Shown in pieces: positions 44,291-56,674 of a stretch of DNA of 64,000 bases (position 1 is the first letter of the stretch; the number at the start of each line of letters is the position of its first letter). The position numbers and the translations under genes were made by a program. Location of the stretch: assembly GCA_023614405.1 (NCBI GenBank), contig CM042688.1, forward strand, positions 72,464,253 through 72,528,252, written 5' to 3'. The stretch comes from Avena insularis (lineage: Eukaryota > Streptophyta > Magnoliopsida > Poales > Poaceae). The notes beneath the pieces were generated by a model. The model had not been told where the DNA came from. It ran no database searches and worked only from the letters and a program-made list of their open reading frames with translations.

Positions 44291-45600
44291 GCTACCTCTT
44301 CATCTACCATCGGGATTAGTTTTATACTTAAATAATTGTTATTTGGTGCCTGCGTTAAGCATGAACATTATATCGGGATCTTGTTTATTGCAGACGCTTA
44401 CTTGTTTAAATCCGAGAATAATGGTTGTTCGATTTATATGAGTAATGTGTTTTATGCACATGCACCTTTGATAGATGGTCTATTCATGTTGAATCTCGAT
44501 AGTAGAAATACACATATTAATAACATTGAAGCTAAACGATTGAAATCAGCGATAACTCGACCTATATGTGGCAATCGTGCCTTGGTCACATTGGAGTGAA
44601 ACGTATGAAGAAACTCCATTCGATGGACTTCTTGAATCACTTGATTTTGAATCACTTGAAAGATGCGAGGCATGTCCGATGGGTAAAATGACTAAGACTC
44701 CATTTTCGGTATGATGGAGCGAGCTACGGACTTATTGGAAATCATACATACCGATGTGTGTGGTCCAATGAGTGTAGCATCGCGCAGTGGTTATCGTTAT
44801 GTTCTTACCTTCACGGATGACTTGAGTAGATATGGGTATATCTATTTCATGAAACATAAATCCAAACTTTCGAGAAGTTTAAGGAGTTTCAAAGTGAGGT
44901 AGAGAATCAACGTAACAAGAAGATTAAATTTCTACGCTCGATCGTGGAGGTGAATATCTAAGTTACGAGTTTGGCGAACATTTAAGGAAATGTGGAATAC
45001 TTTAGCTTGACACCGCCGGGAACACCACAAACAGAATGGTGTGTCCGAACGTCAGAATCGAACTCTCTTAGATATGGTTCGTTCTATGATGTCACTTACA
45101 GATCTACCACTATCATTTTGGGGTTATGCATTAGAAACAGCATTCACTTTAAATAGGGCACCGCCTAAATCCGTTGAAACGACACCATATGAATTATGGT
45201 TTGGGAAGAAACCTAAATTGTCGTTCCTTAAAGTTTGGGGATGCGAAGCCTATGTAAAGAAGTTACAGCCGGACAAGCTTGAACCCAAAGCGGAAAAATG
45301 CGTCTTCATAGGATACAAGGAAACTATTGGGTATACCTTCTATCATAGATCCAAGGCAAAATCTTCGCTAAGAATGGATCCTTTCTAGAGAAGGAATTTC
45401 TCTCGAAAGAGGTGACTGGAAGGAAAGTAGAACTCGACGAGGTTGTCGAACCTTCTCTCGAATTGCGAGTAGCGCAGCACCGGAAGAAGTTCTGTGGTGC
45501 TGCACCAATAAGAGAAGCTAATGATAGTGATCATGAAACTTCGGTTGAAGTTGCTACTGAGCCTCGAGGTCAACGAACTCGCACCACCTGATTGGTATGA
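44291..45600 (+). pseudogene. Copia-2 integrase, frameshifted
   Basis: GAG-pre-integrase wording (GNRALVTLE-type read-out of the 'CRLGHIG' block) occurs near 44560-44600. The core begins with HTDVCGPMSVASRSGYRYVL (44711-44902 frame, first Asp). The second Asp block is read out of frame near 44935-44955. MSERQNRTLLDMVRSMM (45041-45388 frame) carries the Glu, followed by YELWFGKKPKLSFLKVWG. All parts of the D,D-35-E core can be located, but in three different frames. Confidence 0.82.
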
Positions 45601-47160
45601 TTCCGTTATGAATGTCATGTTGGTGGACAACAATGACCCCGAGACATATGAGGAAGCGATGATGAGCCCAGATTCCAATAAATGGCAAGAAGCCATGAAC
45701 CGAGATTGGATCCATGTACGAAAACCAAGTATGGACTTTGGTGGACTTACCGGATGGCGGAAGGCTGTCGAGAACAAATGGATTTTCAAGAAGAAAACAG
45801 ATGCTGATGGTAATGTTACTGTCTATAAAGCTCGACTTGTCGCAAAAGGGTTTCGACAAATTCAAGGAGTTGACTACGATGAGACTTTCTCACCGTAGCG
45901 AAGCTAAAGTCTGTGAGGATTATGTTAGCAATCGCTGCATATTATGATTATGAGATATGGCGATGGATGTCAAAACAGCATTCCTCAATGGAGACATTGA
46001 TGAAGAGTTGTATATGATGCAACCCAAAGGTTTTGTCGATCCTAAAGATGCTAACAAGGTATGCAAGCTTCAACGGTCCATCTATGGATTGAAGCAAGCA
46101 TCCGAAGTTGGAATCAACGCTTTGATAAGGTAATCAAAAGTTTTGGTTTTATACAAACTTATGGAGAAGCTTGTATTTACAAGAAAGTGAGTGGGAGCTC
46201 TATAGCATTCTTAATACTGTATGTGGATGACATATTGTTGATTGGGAATGATGTAGACCTTCTTAATAGTGTCAAAGAGTATTTGAATAATAGTTTTTCA
46301 ATGAAGGATCTTGGTGAAGCAACTTACATATTAGGCATAAAGATTTATAGAGATAGATCGAACGCCAAATATCATTGTCACAAAGTACATATTTGGACAA
46401 AGTTCTAAAGAGGTTTGGAATGGAAGATAGCAAGAAAGGGTTCTTGCCCATGTTGCTAATACGACCTTGAGTAAAACTCAAAGTCCGACATCGCGTAAGA
46501 TAGAGAAAAGATGAGTAAGACTCCTATGCCTCAGCCATAGGATCTCTAATGTATGCCATGCTATGTACTAGACCCGACATCGCATATGTCGTTAGTCTAA
46601 CTAGCAGATATCAAAGTGATCCAGAGTGGATCATTGACAATGTCAAAAACATCCTTAAGTACTTGAGAAGAACTAAGGATATGGTTCTTTCTTATGGAGG
46701 TGATGAACAGCTCGTTGTTAATGGTTACACCGATGCTAGTTGGAACACCGATCCGGATGATTCTAAATCACAACTGGATACGTATTTATTTTGAATGGTG
46801 CAGTGATTAGCTGGAGGAGTGCGAAGCAAAGCGTTGTGGCGAGATCTTCAACTGAATCGGAATACATGGCTGCTTGAGGCTTCACAAGAAGCGATATGGA
46901 TGAAAGAGTTCATTACAGAGCTGGTGTGGTTCCAAGTGCGCTGGACCCAATGTTCATCTACTGTGATAACATGGGCGCCATAGCCAATGCGCAAGAACCA
47001 AGGTCACACAAGAAGTGAAGCATATCAAGCTACGTTTTCACGCTATTCGAGAACATATCCAGGATGGGGATATAAAGATTTGCAAAGTACACAGATCTGA
47101 ATGTGGCGGATCCGTTGACTAAACCTCTCCCGAGGGCAAACATGACCAACACCAAACCAT
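45600..47160 (+). pseudogene. Copia-2 reverse transcriptase and RNase H, frameshifted
   Basis: RT pieces: [20 protein letters not shown] and [20 protein letters not shown] (45521-45898 frame), [14 protein letters not shown] wording near 45965, and LYVDDILLIGND (46061-46408 frame; YVDD codons 46220-46231). MYAMLCTRPDIAYVVSLTSR is in the 46549-46794 frame. RNase H follows: SWRSAKQSVVARSSTESEYM from 46811 and LNVADPLTKPLP near 47098-47130, again with frame breaks. The RT catalytic motif is intact. Confidence 0.85.
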
Positions 47161-47207
47161 GGGTGTTCGGTATATTACCATGTAATCTAGATTAGATGAC
47201 TCTAGTG

Positions 47208-47219
47208 CAAGTGGGAGAC
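47208..47219 (+). promoter_or_regulatory. Polypurine tract of Copia-2
   Basis: CAAGTGGGAGAC immediately before the 3' LTR, identical to the tract of Copia-1. Confidence 0.85.
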
Positions 47220-49042
47220 TGTTGGAGATATGCCTAGAGGTAATAATAAATGTAGTTATTATTATATATCTTTGTGTTTATGATAAATGTTTACATTCAT
47301 TCTATAATAGTATTAACAAGTAAACCATTAATACTTGTGTGATTTGTAAACCTAATTTGAAGTCCCTAGTATAGCCTCTATACTTCACTAGCTTGTTGGT
47401 TGATTGATGATGTGGTTTCTTTGTCATGAACATTGAGATGTTATCAACAACAAGATCATATCGTTAGGAGAATGATATGGTGGACATACTCCTATAGACA
47501 AGCGTAGCATAAAGATCAAGTCATTTCAATAGTTCAATTGCTATATGCTTTACGATACATAGTAACCTAATTCCTTCCGACCATGAGATCATGCATATTG
47601 CCTTTCTCGGATGGATGCTTTGATGTCATCAAACACCACACCGTAACAGGTGGCTATAAAGGTGGCATTGAGTGTTCGGAAAGTATTGGTTGAAACACAT
47701 GGATCAAGAGTGGATTTGTCCATCCACATGATGATAGATATTCTCTGGCCCTCTCGGTGAAATGTCATCCAATTAGCTTGCAAGCATGTGACTTGGTCAC
47801 AAGGGATCACATATCACGGAACGAGAAAAGAGTACTTATCAAGAACGAGGATGAACTAGGTATGCGGAGATACCGACGATCATAACCTCGGATAAGTAAC
47901 ATATCGTGAGACAAAGGGAAATTGGTATCGTATGTAAGTGGTTCATTCGATCGCAAAGTAATCGAGAAATATGTGGGAGCCATATGAATTTCCAGATTCC
48001 TCTATTGGTTATTGTTCGGAGAAGTGTCTCGATCATGTCCGCATAATTCACGAACCGTAGGGAGACACACTTAAGGATTCGATGTTGTTTGAGTAGTTAT
48101 GGTATTATGAGAAAGAGACCGAATGTTGTTCGGAGTCTCGGATGGGATCCGGATATCACGAGGTGATCCGGAATGATTCCTGTTTTCATCGGAACATTCT
48201 AGAAGGTCCTGGAATGTCCCAAGACTCGGAACGGGAAGGGTACATGAGTGTGTCATTACATATTGGAATGATTGCATCATGTACTAAGTATTCTTGCTGT
48301 CCCAAATAAAGGATTTATTTAAAACCTAAATTGAAAAGTCAAACGGCTAGTTTGAAAGTCAAACGGCAGTTTTGGGTAGTGGAAAAGAGGAGGAGAGGTG
48401 GAGGCCGAGTTGGAGGAGGGTTCTCCCTTGGCCGGCGCACCTCCCTAGGCCGAGTTGGGAGGAACTCCTCCTTGGCCGCCAGCCTCCAACCTATATAAGG
48501 AGGGGCAGGGCTCCTCCTAGACACACAAGTTTCCTATCCTCTAAACTAAACCCTAGATCTAGACCCCGGTTTAGAGCTATTCGGTTTAGAGCCTTCTAAT
48601 TGGTTTAGAGCCCTCTAATTGGTGTGTCTAATTACTAGACCACTAATAGCCTCTCTCATAAGCTCCACCATACTCGCACCGGCTTAAGGCGAAGCCTCGG
48701 ATTTCCTCTACCTCCCAGACCACGCCACAGTTGCCGGAATCGCGAGGAGAGTGCTACAACCTCCGCCTCTTGGAACAAGGAGAGGAAGGTCTTCACGAAA
48801 ATCGAACGTGTGACCGATCATGGAGCGCCATGGAACACTGGCCGGAAGGATCGTCTACGCGATCTTGAGATCGGAAAGAGTACGACTACATCACCCACGA
48901 GAATCTGCTCTCGTTAAACACTTTGGAATCTTCGAGGGTGAGTTATTCCATCGACTCGTTGCTACAATCTAGTAGATAGATCTTGGCTTGTTTGTTTGTA
49001 TGCGATAGAAAATTTTTGTTTTCCATGCTACGAACCCCTACA
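47220..49042 (+). repeat. 3' LTR of Copia-2
   Basis: TGTTGGAGATATGCCT to CGAACCCCTACA (1823 bp), followed by the duplication GCTCG. It lacks single bases relative to the 5' LTR at several GG/CG words (for example near 47712, 47732, 47746). Confidence 0.9.
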
Positions 49043-52000
49043 GCTCGTGCGTTGCAACGGGAGTGAAATACTACATTGTGAAGCGCACAATGTAAATTGT
49101 TGGTAATGGAATGGCTTGTCGTAAAAATCAGTCGGTTGCAGTGTGTCCATGGCTCGCCATAGGATCAGGCATGCTCCCATTGTCTCCTCGTCTTGCCGAA
49201 GGTCGTGCGATACAGGTGCACACGAAGAGTCATACGCCACCGTCACCACCTCACCTCACTCCACGAAGGCCTTCTCTTCCCTCGAGGTTCGAAAATAGAG
49301 GAAGCATGGTAATATAGAAGCTACACCATTGTCCTTCTACGGCTCCTCTTTCAACTCCGCACTATCATCAGTGGACCTTTCAATACAACCAACTGTTTAT
49401 GAAAGATATGACAACCGTACCATAATCCTGGAAAATGTTTCAGCTCCCTCGACATTCTTTATGAACAACAAATCCGAGCATAGTCCAATTTAAGAGTAAT
49501 TACAAGTTGCACATGCTTGTAAAATCTAAAAGAAATCGTAAATGCTAGCCATGCAAATTTTCTTGCAAGCAACATAATAGACCAAAATGATGCGTACATG
49601 CAGCAACATTTGTAGGAGAGCAAACATGTTCCCCCGTGGTCACATTTTTGCAATGAAGATGTGTCAATATTCCATAACTCCAAGCAATGTAGAGAAAATA
49701 AATAATTGGAACATCTCATTAGAACGTTGAAGTTTCAAATATATTATGAAGCCTCTTGTGTTTTATCAGTTTAACCATCAGATAACCATACAGAAAGAAG
49801 GAAACATAGCAGAAACAATTAGCAGCGGCAAATCACATTTAATATCTACATCAGTTTATTCTGAAATATCAATGGATCACATTCCATTTCTCTCTCTCTC
49901 TCAAATCACCTAAGCCAACCATGAAGTGCAAATCTCAAATCAGCTCAACATGTCACTTCGATGGCATGAAATTCATAAAAATGTGCAGCGATATAGTGGC
50001 AATGGAGCCACCGAGGCCCTTTACTTAGTAACATGACAACATATACTAAACTCCGGTACCATACAAAACCTAGACACAAGTGCCTACTACAGAACCCTCT
50101 CACTTCACTTGATGTCAATCTTGTTGGCAACATCAAAAGTATTGTAGTCTCAGGGCAGCTTCACGTTAGTCTTCTTCTTGTGATCTTTTCATCAGACCTG
50201 GTTTGCATGTTTGGTCACTTGGCTGCAAGGCATAGCATATAAACTAGTGCATACCTAAGGAACTTGCTGCACAGACTGGACTGGAAGATTGTCCTTTAGG
50301 CGATTTGACCATCGTAGGAGTCAATGATATTTCACTCTTGACAATGGAAGAATGGTGGCCCACCATCAGCTAGCGAGCCAGTGCTCCGTCTTCAGATCGC
50401 AATCGCACTCCCCTTTGGACCTCCTCCACACGCCTCCGACAGGCAGACCGAAGAGGCGGCAGCGCCTACTTATCCCCTCCATAGCAGGGCGGGTTGGGGC
50501 TGGCCTCCTCGCTCCCTCGCGTGAGACTGGCCATGGAGGATGCGCGGTTGTTGAATGGGGGAGGGGCGTGGATGGAGGCAAACCTAGAGTCTTTCAGCCA
50601 ACTGCGTCGCCAAACCCTAGTGCCACCGCTCGCATCGTCTCCTCTCTTTGTGGGTGATTTGGAGCCGGGGGGGGGGGGGGGGCAACGCGCTGCAGGAAGG
50701 AGGCTGGCGTGTCTTTTTTTGGTGATATGATATTTTTTCCATGTAGGAACACAAATGATTGAATTTGGCGGTGGAAGAATCAACAATATTTCCGAACCTG
50801 CAAGGGAAAAATCGTCCAATAAAAGGTCAGACGACAAGAAACCTTAATTCATTTATTAGTTGGTATAGAAGAGGTCAGGACTGAAGTTCACAATACAGCA
50901 AAAATATGTAATTTTGGAGGATATCTCAGTTTTTAGAACTATAGTATGCTTTGCATCCACACGTCAAAGTGTTCAATACACGGGGGCAAAGTATTCAGTA
51001 CGGGCAATCAACCTGCAAACTTCATGGAATTATTCAGCGACCTTTAACACGTACACTCATTATTTTTTTGGAACTCTGCAAATTAGTTCCATGAGAACAC
51101 ATATCACAGATTTTTCATTGAGAGCACATATCGGTTTTTTCATAATCAAAGAAGTGTGAAGTAGTACACATGTGCTTGGTATGTACATAGCCTACACAAA
51201 TTCGTGGGCAAACCAGAAAGGAAAATAGAAACTAAACGATGAGCTATAGACATAGACGCAAATATATAGATATTACATATGATGCTTATCCTACATGTGA
51301 TGTCTCGGATAGCTACAAAATCTTGGTAGATGGGTTTCACTGTTGCATCTAGATGATAAGAAACTAATAGAAGATAGTCCCATGAGATGTCTAGAAACTA
51401 AGACATGACTCAGTTTATTTTAACAAACAAACTGTAAAAGTTGTTGTCAAGAAAAGGTTCAGTCATCACTGACAATAAACAAAATGCAAGAGCTGCTCTA
51501 TCCGAAAAAGGTTGGTCAATTTGGTGATCTATTGTTCAATGTAATTGTTAAAATGAATACAACACATTTGTCCATCCACAATCTCTTCTTCGCTACATAT
51601 ACTAAAACAAAAAATGCTTGTTTGAAAGGTCCATGCCAAAAATTAGACATGTAAGAAAAGAGAAGTAATTACTCCAACTACAGCTAGACACCTAATGCAT
51701 AACCGCCCATAATAAATTATTATATCTGACTCAAAAACTGAACACCACACACATAGTTATTACCTCTAGCTGATTAGCAACATCCTTGGTGATGTAACAC
51801 CACACACATATTTTCATCATGTTTCACAAATCCGTATCAAACTGGATTGCAATGAAACAAAGTAAAACATTACACTTGATCTACTGCGTATGCTAGAATC
51901 ATATTTCTCCCGAGAACACACATCGGTTGTTAGGTAGAGACCTAGCTGAGACATTGAAAGCTGCGAGAAAGAAACTAAAATTAGTTGACTCAAATTTGTC

Positions 52001-53031
52001 TAGATTCGATTGTATCTAGACATGATTTAGTATTAGATTCATCCGTACCTTGATAAATTTGATTCAAATAATTTGGGTCGGAGAGAGTAATAAGAAAATA
52101 TGACCAATGTATTACGTATTACTTGACGTTGAAAGAGATATGGAACACCGAAGGGAAAAATATTATTGAAGGAGGCTGGGTTTTGGCCACCACGGTGAAG
52201 AGAATAACACGGTGGTGAACTACACCCCTGCATGTTCAACAATGATCCATAAAAAAATCTAGGCTTGATCGATCACGGTGAGGTTGGACCGTAAAATAAG
52301 GTCATGTTCAACACTGAACCATAAAAAAATCAACGATTGCAATACCATACCTGAAACGGATCTAATTAGAAGGAGAAAAGGTGCATGGATTCTCTTACCT
52401 CTGATCTGATTGGAGAGCTGACTAAGGCTGGAGCCATACGCCATGTACACCAAGTGCCACAGACGCCTTCAGCATCGAGGATGCGCCCGCCCCTGCTGCT
52501 CCTCGGAGGTGTGGTCGCCCGCATGGCCACAACAAAGGCCCCAATCGCTGGACTGCAGAAAGCGGTAGAACGGCGGCTCCCCTCGATCTCCCTGACCAAA
52601 AGATCTGCCACGAGCACAGTAGAGACGGGGAAGGGGGGGGGGGGGAGGGTCGAGGGACCGGCCTGTCGGATCCATGGACCAGGGGAAATCACGCTGAGAT
52701 GCCTGGGGCACGACGGTGGAGTTGAGTATTACGGTGGGCAGACGGGTGGCGAGGGCGATGTCTAGTTGACCTGCGGCACAAGGGCGCAGAGGACGGGACG
52801 CCCTCAACCGCGGCGGACTGCATCTATGGTGACGTCCCTTGGTCAGGCCACGCAGTTTTGGGGCTTGATCGAGAGCGACACGCGGTCTTTTGGGAACCCG
52901 ATCTGCGTTTTGTTAGGAAATTGTAGTGCAGAAAACGGAACACCTTCCCTCTTTTTAGATAATAGAGATAGAGATAGAGATAAAGATAGCAACGACGGTT
53001 ATTCAACTACTTTTAGGTCGTGGCGATGGGA
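49043..53031. other. Spacer with no confirmed gene
   Basis: Mostly AT-rich sequence. Two GC-rich islands (about 50350-50700 and 52400-52860) each contain a G-run (about 50668-50682 and 52627-52647). On the minus strand they could be exons, with a donor GATCAGAG|GTAAGAG near 52394-52400 and an acceptor CCCTTGCAG near 50804, but neither island encodes a protein I recognise. A short direct repeat CATGTTCAACA(A/C)TG occurs at about 52231 and 52303. GATAGA repeats lie at about 52963-52988. Confidence 0.4.
51980..52087. repeat. Stowaway-like MITE remnant
   Basis: The right end GGTCGGAGAGAG followed by TA matches the reverse complement of the Stowaway end CTCCCTCCGTCC with changes. The interior holds inverted words (TTTGTCTAGATTCG / ATCCGTACC.TGATAAATTTG) typical of that superfamily. 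The left terminal repeat is degraded, so the left boundary is approximate. Confidence 0.55.
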
Positions 53032-53199
53032 TGGGCCGGCAGTCCAGATGCCCATAAGTAAGTCGGGCCAGAGTGAGGTCAACCCGAATGGAAGCTTGAG
53101 AACAGCTACCTGATTGCAGATGGGCTCGTAAATGAGGTGAAGTTGCCTCGCACCATTCCCAGCCGCCGCTTCATCCAGCCCAGCTAAGCTGTAGGGTTT
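53032..53199 (+). promoter_or_regulatory. Promoter motifs of the NFD6-like gene: site II elements and telo-box
   Basis: TGGGCC (53032-53037), TGGGCT (53121-53126) and inverted TGGGCT (53177-53182) match site II elements (TGGGCY). TAGGGTTT (53192-53199, inverted telo-box AAACCCTA) lies 50 bp before the start codon. The pair of site II plus telo-box is known from plant genes for ribosomal and mitochondrial proteins, in line with the predicted product. No clear TATA box is seen. Confidence 0.55.
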
Positions 53200-53248
53200 T
53201 AGCCCCCGTCTCCCCTCCCACCGCCGCGCGCCACCGCACCTCGTCGCA

Positions 53249-53627
53249 ATGGCCGCCGCCGCCGCCGCGAGATCCTTCCTCCGATCCGGATCCACCGCCT
53301 CCTCTCTCCGTGGAGCGGCCGCCAGAGCTGCCTCCCGTTCCGGGCCGGCTCCGCTCCCAAGGCGGCTCCCGGCTTCTGCTCCCCGCCTCCTAAGGTACGA
53401 AAGCTCTTGGTTACTGGCTTGCTAGGAACGCTCGGTTTTTGTTTCCCATTCTCCCGATCTGGATGAAAAAAATTGGTATCTGTGTTTCGGCATCTGTAGG
53501 TCGCCACTGGAGGTGACCAGCTTCTGTGTGGAGTCGCTGATGCCCATGCACAGCGCCACCGCTTCGGCGCTCATGACGTCGCTCCTCGCCGCCCCAGCCT
53601 GCAAGGGATTTGGTTGGCTATCCGAAG
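53249..53627 (+). CDS. NFD6-like: NUCLEAR FUSION DEFECTIVE 6-like small organellar protein (exons 1 and 2)
   Basis: Exon 1 (53249-53394) starts at an ATG followed by an Ala run and encodes an Arg/Ser/Ala-rich, acid-free presequence ([18 protein letters not shown]... to ..SAPRLL), fitting a mitochondrial or plastid transit peptide. The intron 53395-53499 is GT...AG (CTAAG|GTACGA, CTGTAG|GTCG). Exon 2 restores an Arg codon and reads [20 protein letters not shown], then [13 protein letters not shown] and GFGWLSE. This is the hallmark of the plant NFD6 family ('SFCVES..P.H.ATASALLTS'), named for a mutant defective in polar nuclear fusion; the molecular role is unknown. A donor GAAG|GTGATT at 53627/53628 suggests a third exon; without splicing the frame would run to 53806. 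Total length (about 90 residues) suits the family. Confidence 0.8.
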
Positions 53628-56600
53628 GTGATTTTCATGACTTTTATGTTTTTTTTTCTTTTTGCAATCATAGATGGCTTCGGTTATTACACATAGTTGT
53701 TTGTTGCTATGGACTGCAGAGCAGAGTAGTTTTGGACCGATCACAAGTTCACTGCAGCTTAGCTCAAATTTTCTTTCATAATCTAAATGAGTGCACTGGA
53801 ATTTGATATGTGTTAGTTGTGATCATGCTTTTAAGCCTATCCTAAGATAAGCTCATGTAGCCATTACTTTTTGGACACGATATTTGTAAAGTGTCTCAAT
53901 TCTCAATGCCCATCTCACGACCATCCCCTAAATACATTTAGGGCGAATGTTAACAAACTTATGTGAATGGATTCTGTAGATAAAAATCAAAGTCTGATCA
54001 TGAAATTTGGCATGCTGAAACCAATCTTATACTTCCACGTGGTCCTTATTGTAGGTCAAGATAGATGAACATCAAGCCTCAAAAGGTGATAAACCTTAAG
54101 GACTCACTAATAACAGTTGATGGTTAAGTTTCTTCACTAGTTTGTGGTTCAGAAGGGTTCATGGAAAGAGGAGACCATTGATTTATTTAGAGGAATTTGC
54201 ATCAAAGTTCATGTATGTGATGCATACAATGTATTGTTTCACCTTTTATTGTTTATTCTAGTCCTGCAAAGTGTGTACTTAATTTTCCATCACAAAAAAT
54301 TGTCGTGCATGCATAAGAACATCAAAATACCGCCAATTACGAATAATCTATTGTTGTAGTTATTGCACGTTTTGGCCATACCAGAGACCGTTTGCTTTGC
54401 TTGGCTAGCTGAAGCTGTATGTCAATTTAGTTACAATTTGAATATGCACATAGTAGTCATGAACAATAATTTGAGGCAAATGGGTCACTGATTCTTTTAT
54501 ATATTGACCCAGCTGGCAATGATGACGTGTGACAGTTTCTAGGTGGAATGTAGCAGATTTAATCTCCTCACATCAAATATACAGGTCTGGTCACATTTTA
54601 AGGAGTATCCATGATAGCATATGTCTGTAGTGTGTTCTATAAATGTTCCTTCTGTTGTTTGCACGAGAATACAAGGTCAAGATGCTTACAAGATGCATTT
54701 TATGGAAAACCAGATCTGCTGTGGCAAAACCATTTTGTTTTCTTGCATGTGGTAGATAAATACATGATCAGTCATGGACACAGCAACATAGATATTGGAG
54801 CTTGGGTCCTCCCCACTTCGTCTGTCATCTAAAGCCATTGCATTTCCTTAACATTTCTTGTGTAGTTAGTTTTCATTAGTATCCTTCAAGTATATATTTT
54901 TTACATTGCCTCACATAAGAAGCACATAAATATGTTAGGGTTGTTTTTTTTCCATGTTTTGAAGAAATGCTGGGCTGATAGTTTTTTTAAAGCATCAGAG
55001 GTTCTTCACGATCTTTTGCCATATAATGCAAACCCGCAACCTTATTTTATGTTGGATGCATGTTACTTATGATTATTGTCCGCAATGAATCATGTATGCC
55101 TCTCCTTCTAGCCAAAAGATTGTCTATTTGACCCATTTTATATCTCTATAGGCTTGTGAGTAGTGACAATGGAGGTCGCCTGGGATGAAGACACATGCTA
55201 TTTATTTTTGCCATATCTATTTTGTTTCATTTATGCAAAGTGGAATTTGTGGACATGGAGAAAAAATAGTTCATTATTATGGCTGTAACTTTTTATGATC
55301 TCAGTTGAAGATCTGGAGCTTAGATTACTCATTTCTATGTGTAGATGGATGATTTCCTGTTGTCGAAGCCTGCTGTGATGGTAGCTGCTACAGACCACTC
55401 CCATTGAATTTAAAGTGCCTTCTTATCGCCTTCTTCTCAGTCTGTAATATTGTGGGATTTCGGTGCGCACAAGTGTCTTCAGAACTGTACCGGATCATGT
55501 CAAGATTTAACCGAATTGGTAGTATGGAGATTATGGCATTCATGGAGAAATAATGTTTAATTGAAAGTTTCTGCTGTTACGCTGTTCTGCTTCTGTCGTT
55601 CTTGTGAAATTCTGTTTTTTTATGAAGTTTATGCCCACTTAGTGGCCTAACATTTGTCAAGAGCTAATTTCACTCTGTAGCCCATGGCGTTAGGTTAGGG
55701 ATGAGAGGGTGACGAAGATAGACATGTGCCTCCATCGTGCAACTTCCTGCCTCTCTTGTTTAGATCTCTTCCGCCACAGTGACAATAAACGCTGATTACG
55801 TATATCTTTGTTTGTGTAATGACCCGTATTTTTCTCCTTAAATAATGCTTCCTAGGAATCCGACACAGGACTACCATTATTATTCCCAACCTTCTGGACC
55901 AACTTGGGCTGGAGTTCAGCTTGACACACATACATTGTTTGACAAAATTCCTCAAAATGATTTTCTTCTACTCTTATTATTCAATCTGAATTCAGTTATG
56001 AATGAGTACAACTGTACAAGTGCATTCAGACTGATGGTGAATGAAAATTTCGCAGACGAAATTATCTTCATGAATAGTTGACCCTGTGGAAGAAAATTGG
56101 AAGTTCCATGGCAAACATGGTCATTAAATTTCTTCATTTAAATTCTTCAAAATTTGAAGATTTTTAGTATTGTTATGTGCAGCATGATCATGAATGTTTG
56201 AATTATCATGTGACAAAATATAATTTGAAGTAATCTTGAATTTGTACATGCACAATAGAAATGAAGGGTCCTACGTTTGTTTTGGCAACAGTAGTAGCCG
56301 ATTGATTTTAGGCAACTGTTAATGTTGCACATGATCCAAGTCCAACTCTACCAATCCTGGAAAATATGCTGTCCAAGCAGAAAGTAATGCAAACCGATTG
56401 AAGCAGCAGATGCATCAATCCATTTAGGAGATCAAATTTATCAGCATGTTACTGATCAGCACATCACATTTGTTCTAACGAACAAAACAGCTGCAGCAAC
56501 TAACAATCACTCGTAGATAGATATGCATGATACGAATGAACTTCCCAGAGTTCAAGCGAACAACTCCAATCTAAACTCAGAAACTCCAGCTTTCACATTC

Positions 56601-56674
56601 TTGACAACTCAACAAATAGAATTTGACCAGCAGCTTTGAAAGCACTTCTGATTAATAGCTACATAGACACTCGT
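53628..56674 (+). other. Second intron and probable 3' exon of the NFD6-like gene, then convergent intergenic region
   Basis: After the exon 2 donor the sequence is T-rich, as in introns. Two acceptor candidates give a short C-terminus: CTCTATAG|GCTTGTGA (about 55152) would end SEGL-stop, and TGTGTAG|ATGGATGA (about 55343) would end SEDG-stop. The sequence after 55343 looks like a 3' UTR. From about 55680 to 56674 I see no gene; the 3' UTR of the OB-fold gene must lie near 56400-56674 on the other strand. Confidence 0.45.

Larger units (their letters stand above)
40290..49042 (+). mobile_element. Copia-2: Angela/BARE-like Copia element with broken coding region
   Basis: LTRs at 40290-42115 and 47220-49042, identical 5-bp duplications GCTCG (40285-40289, 49043-49047), primer site, gag, protease, integrase, RT, RNase H and polypurine tract are all in Copia order. 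It is a relative of Copia-1 with the same coding wording and similar leader, but the LTRs share mainly their ends and several internal blocks. The coding region is split by many one- to few-base indels. Confidence 0.92.

Noticed and set aside
52385..52807. Protein-coding ORFs of 112-126 codons on both strands
   Set aside because: No conserved motif, overlapping opposite frames, and a long G-run inside; at most a non-coding exon on the minus strand.
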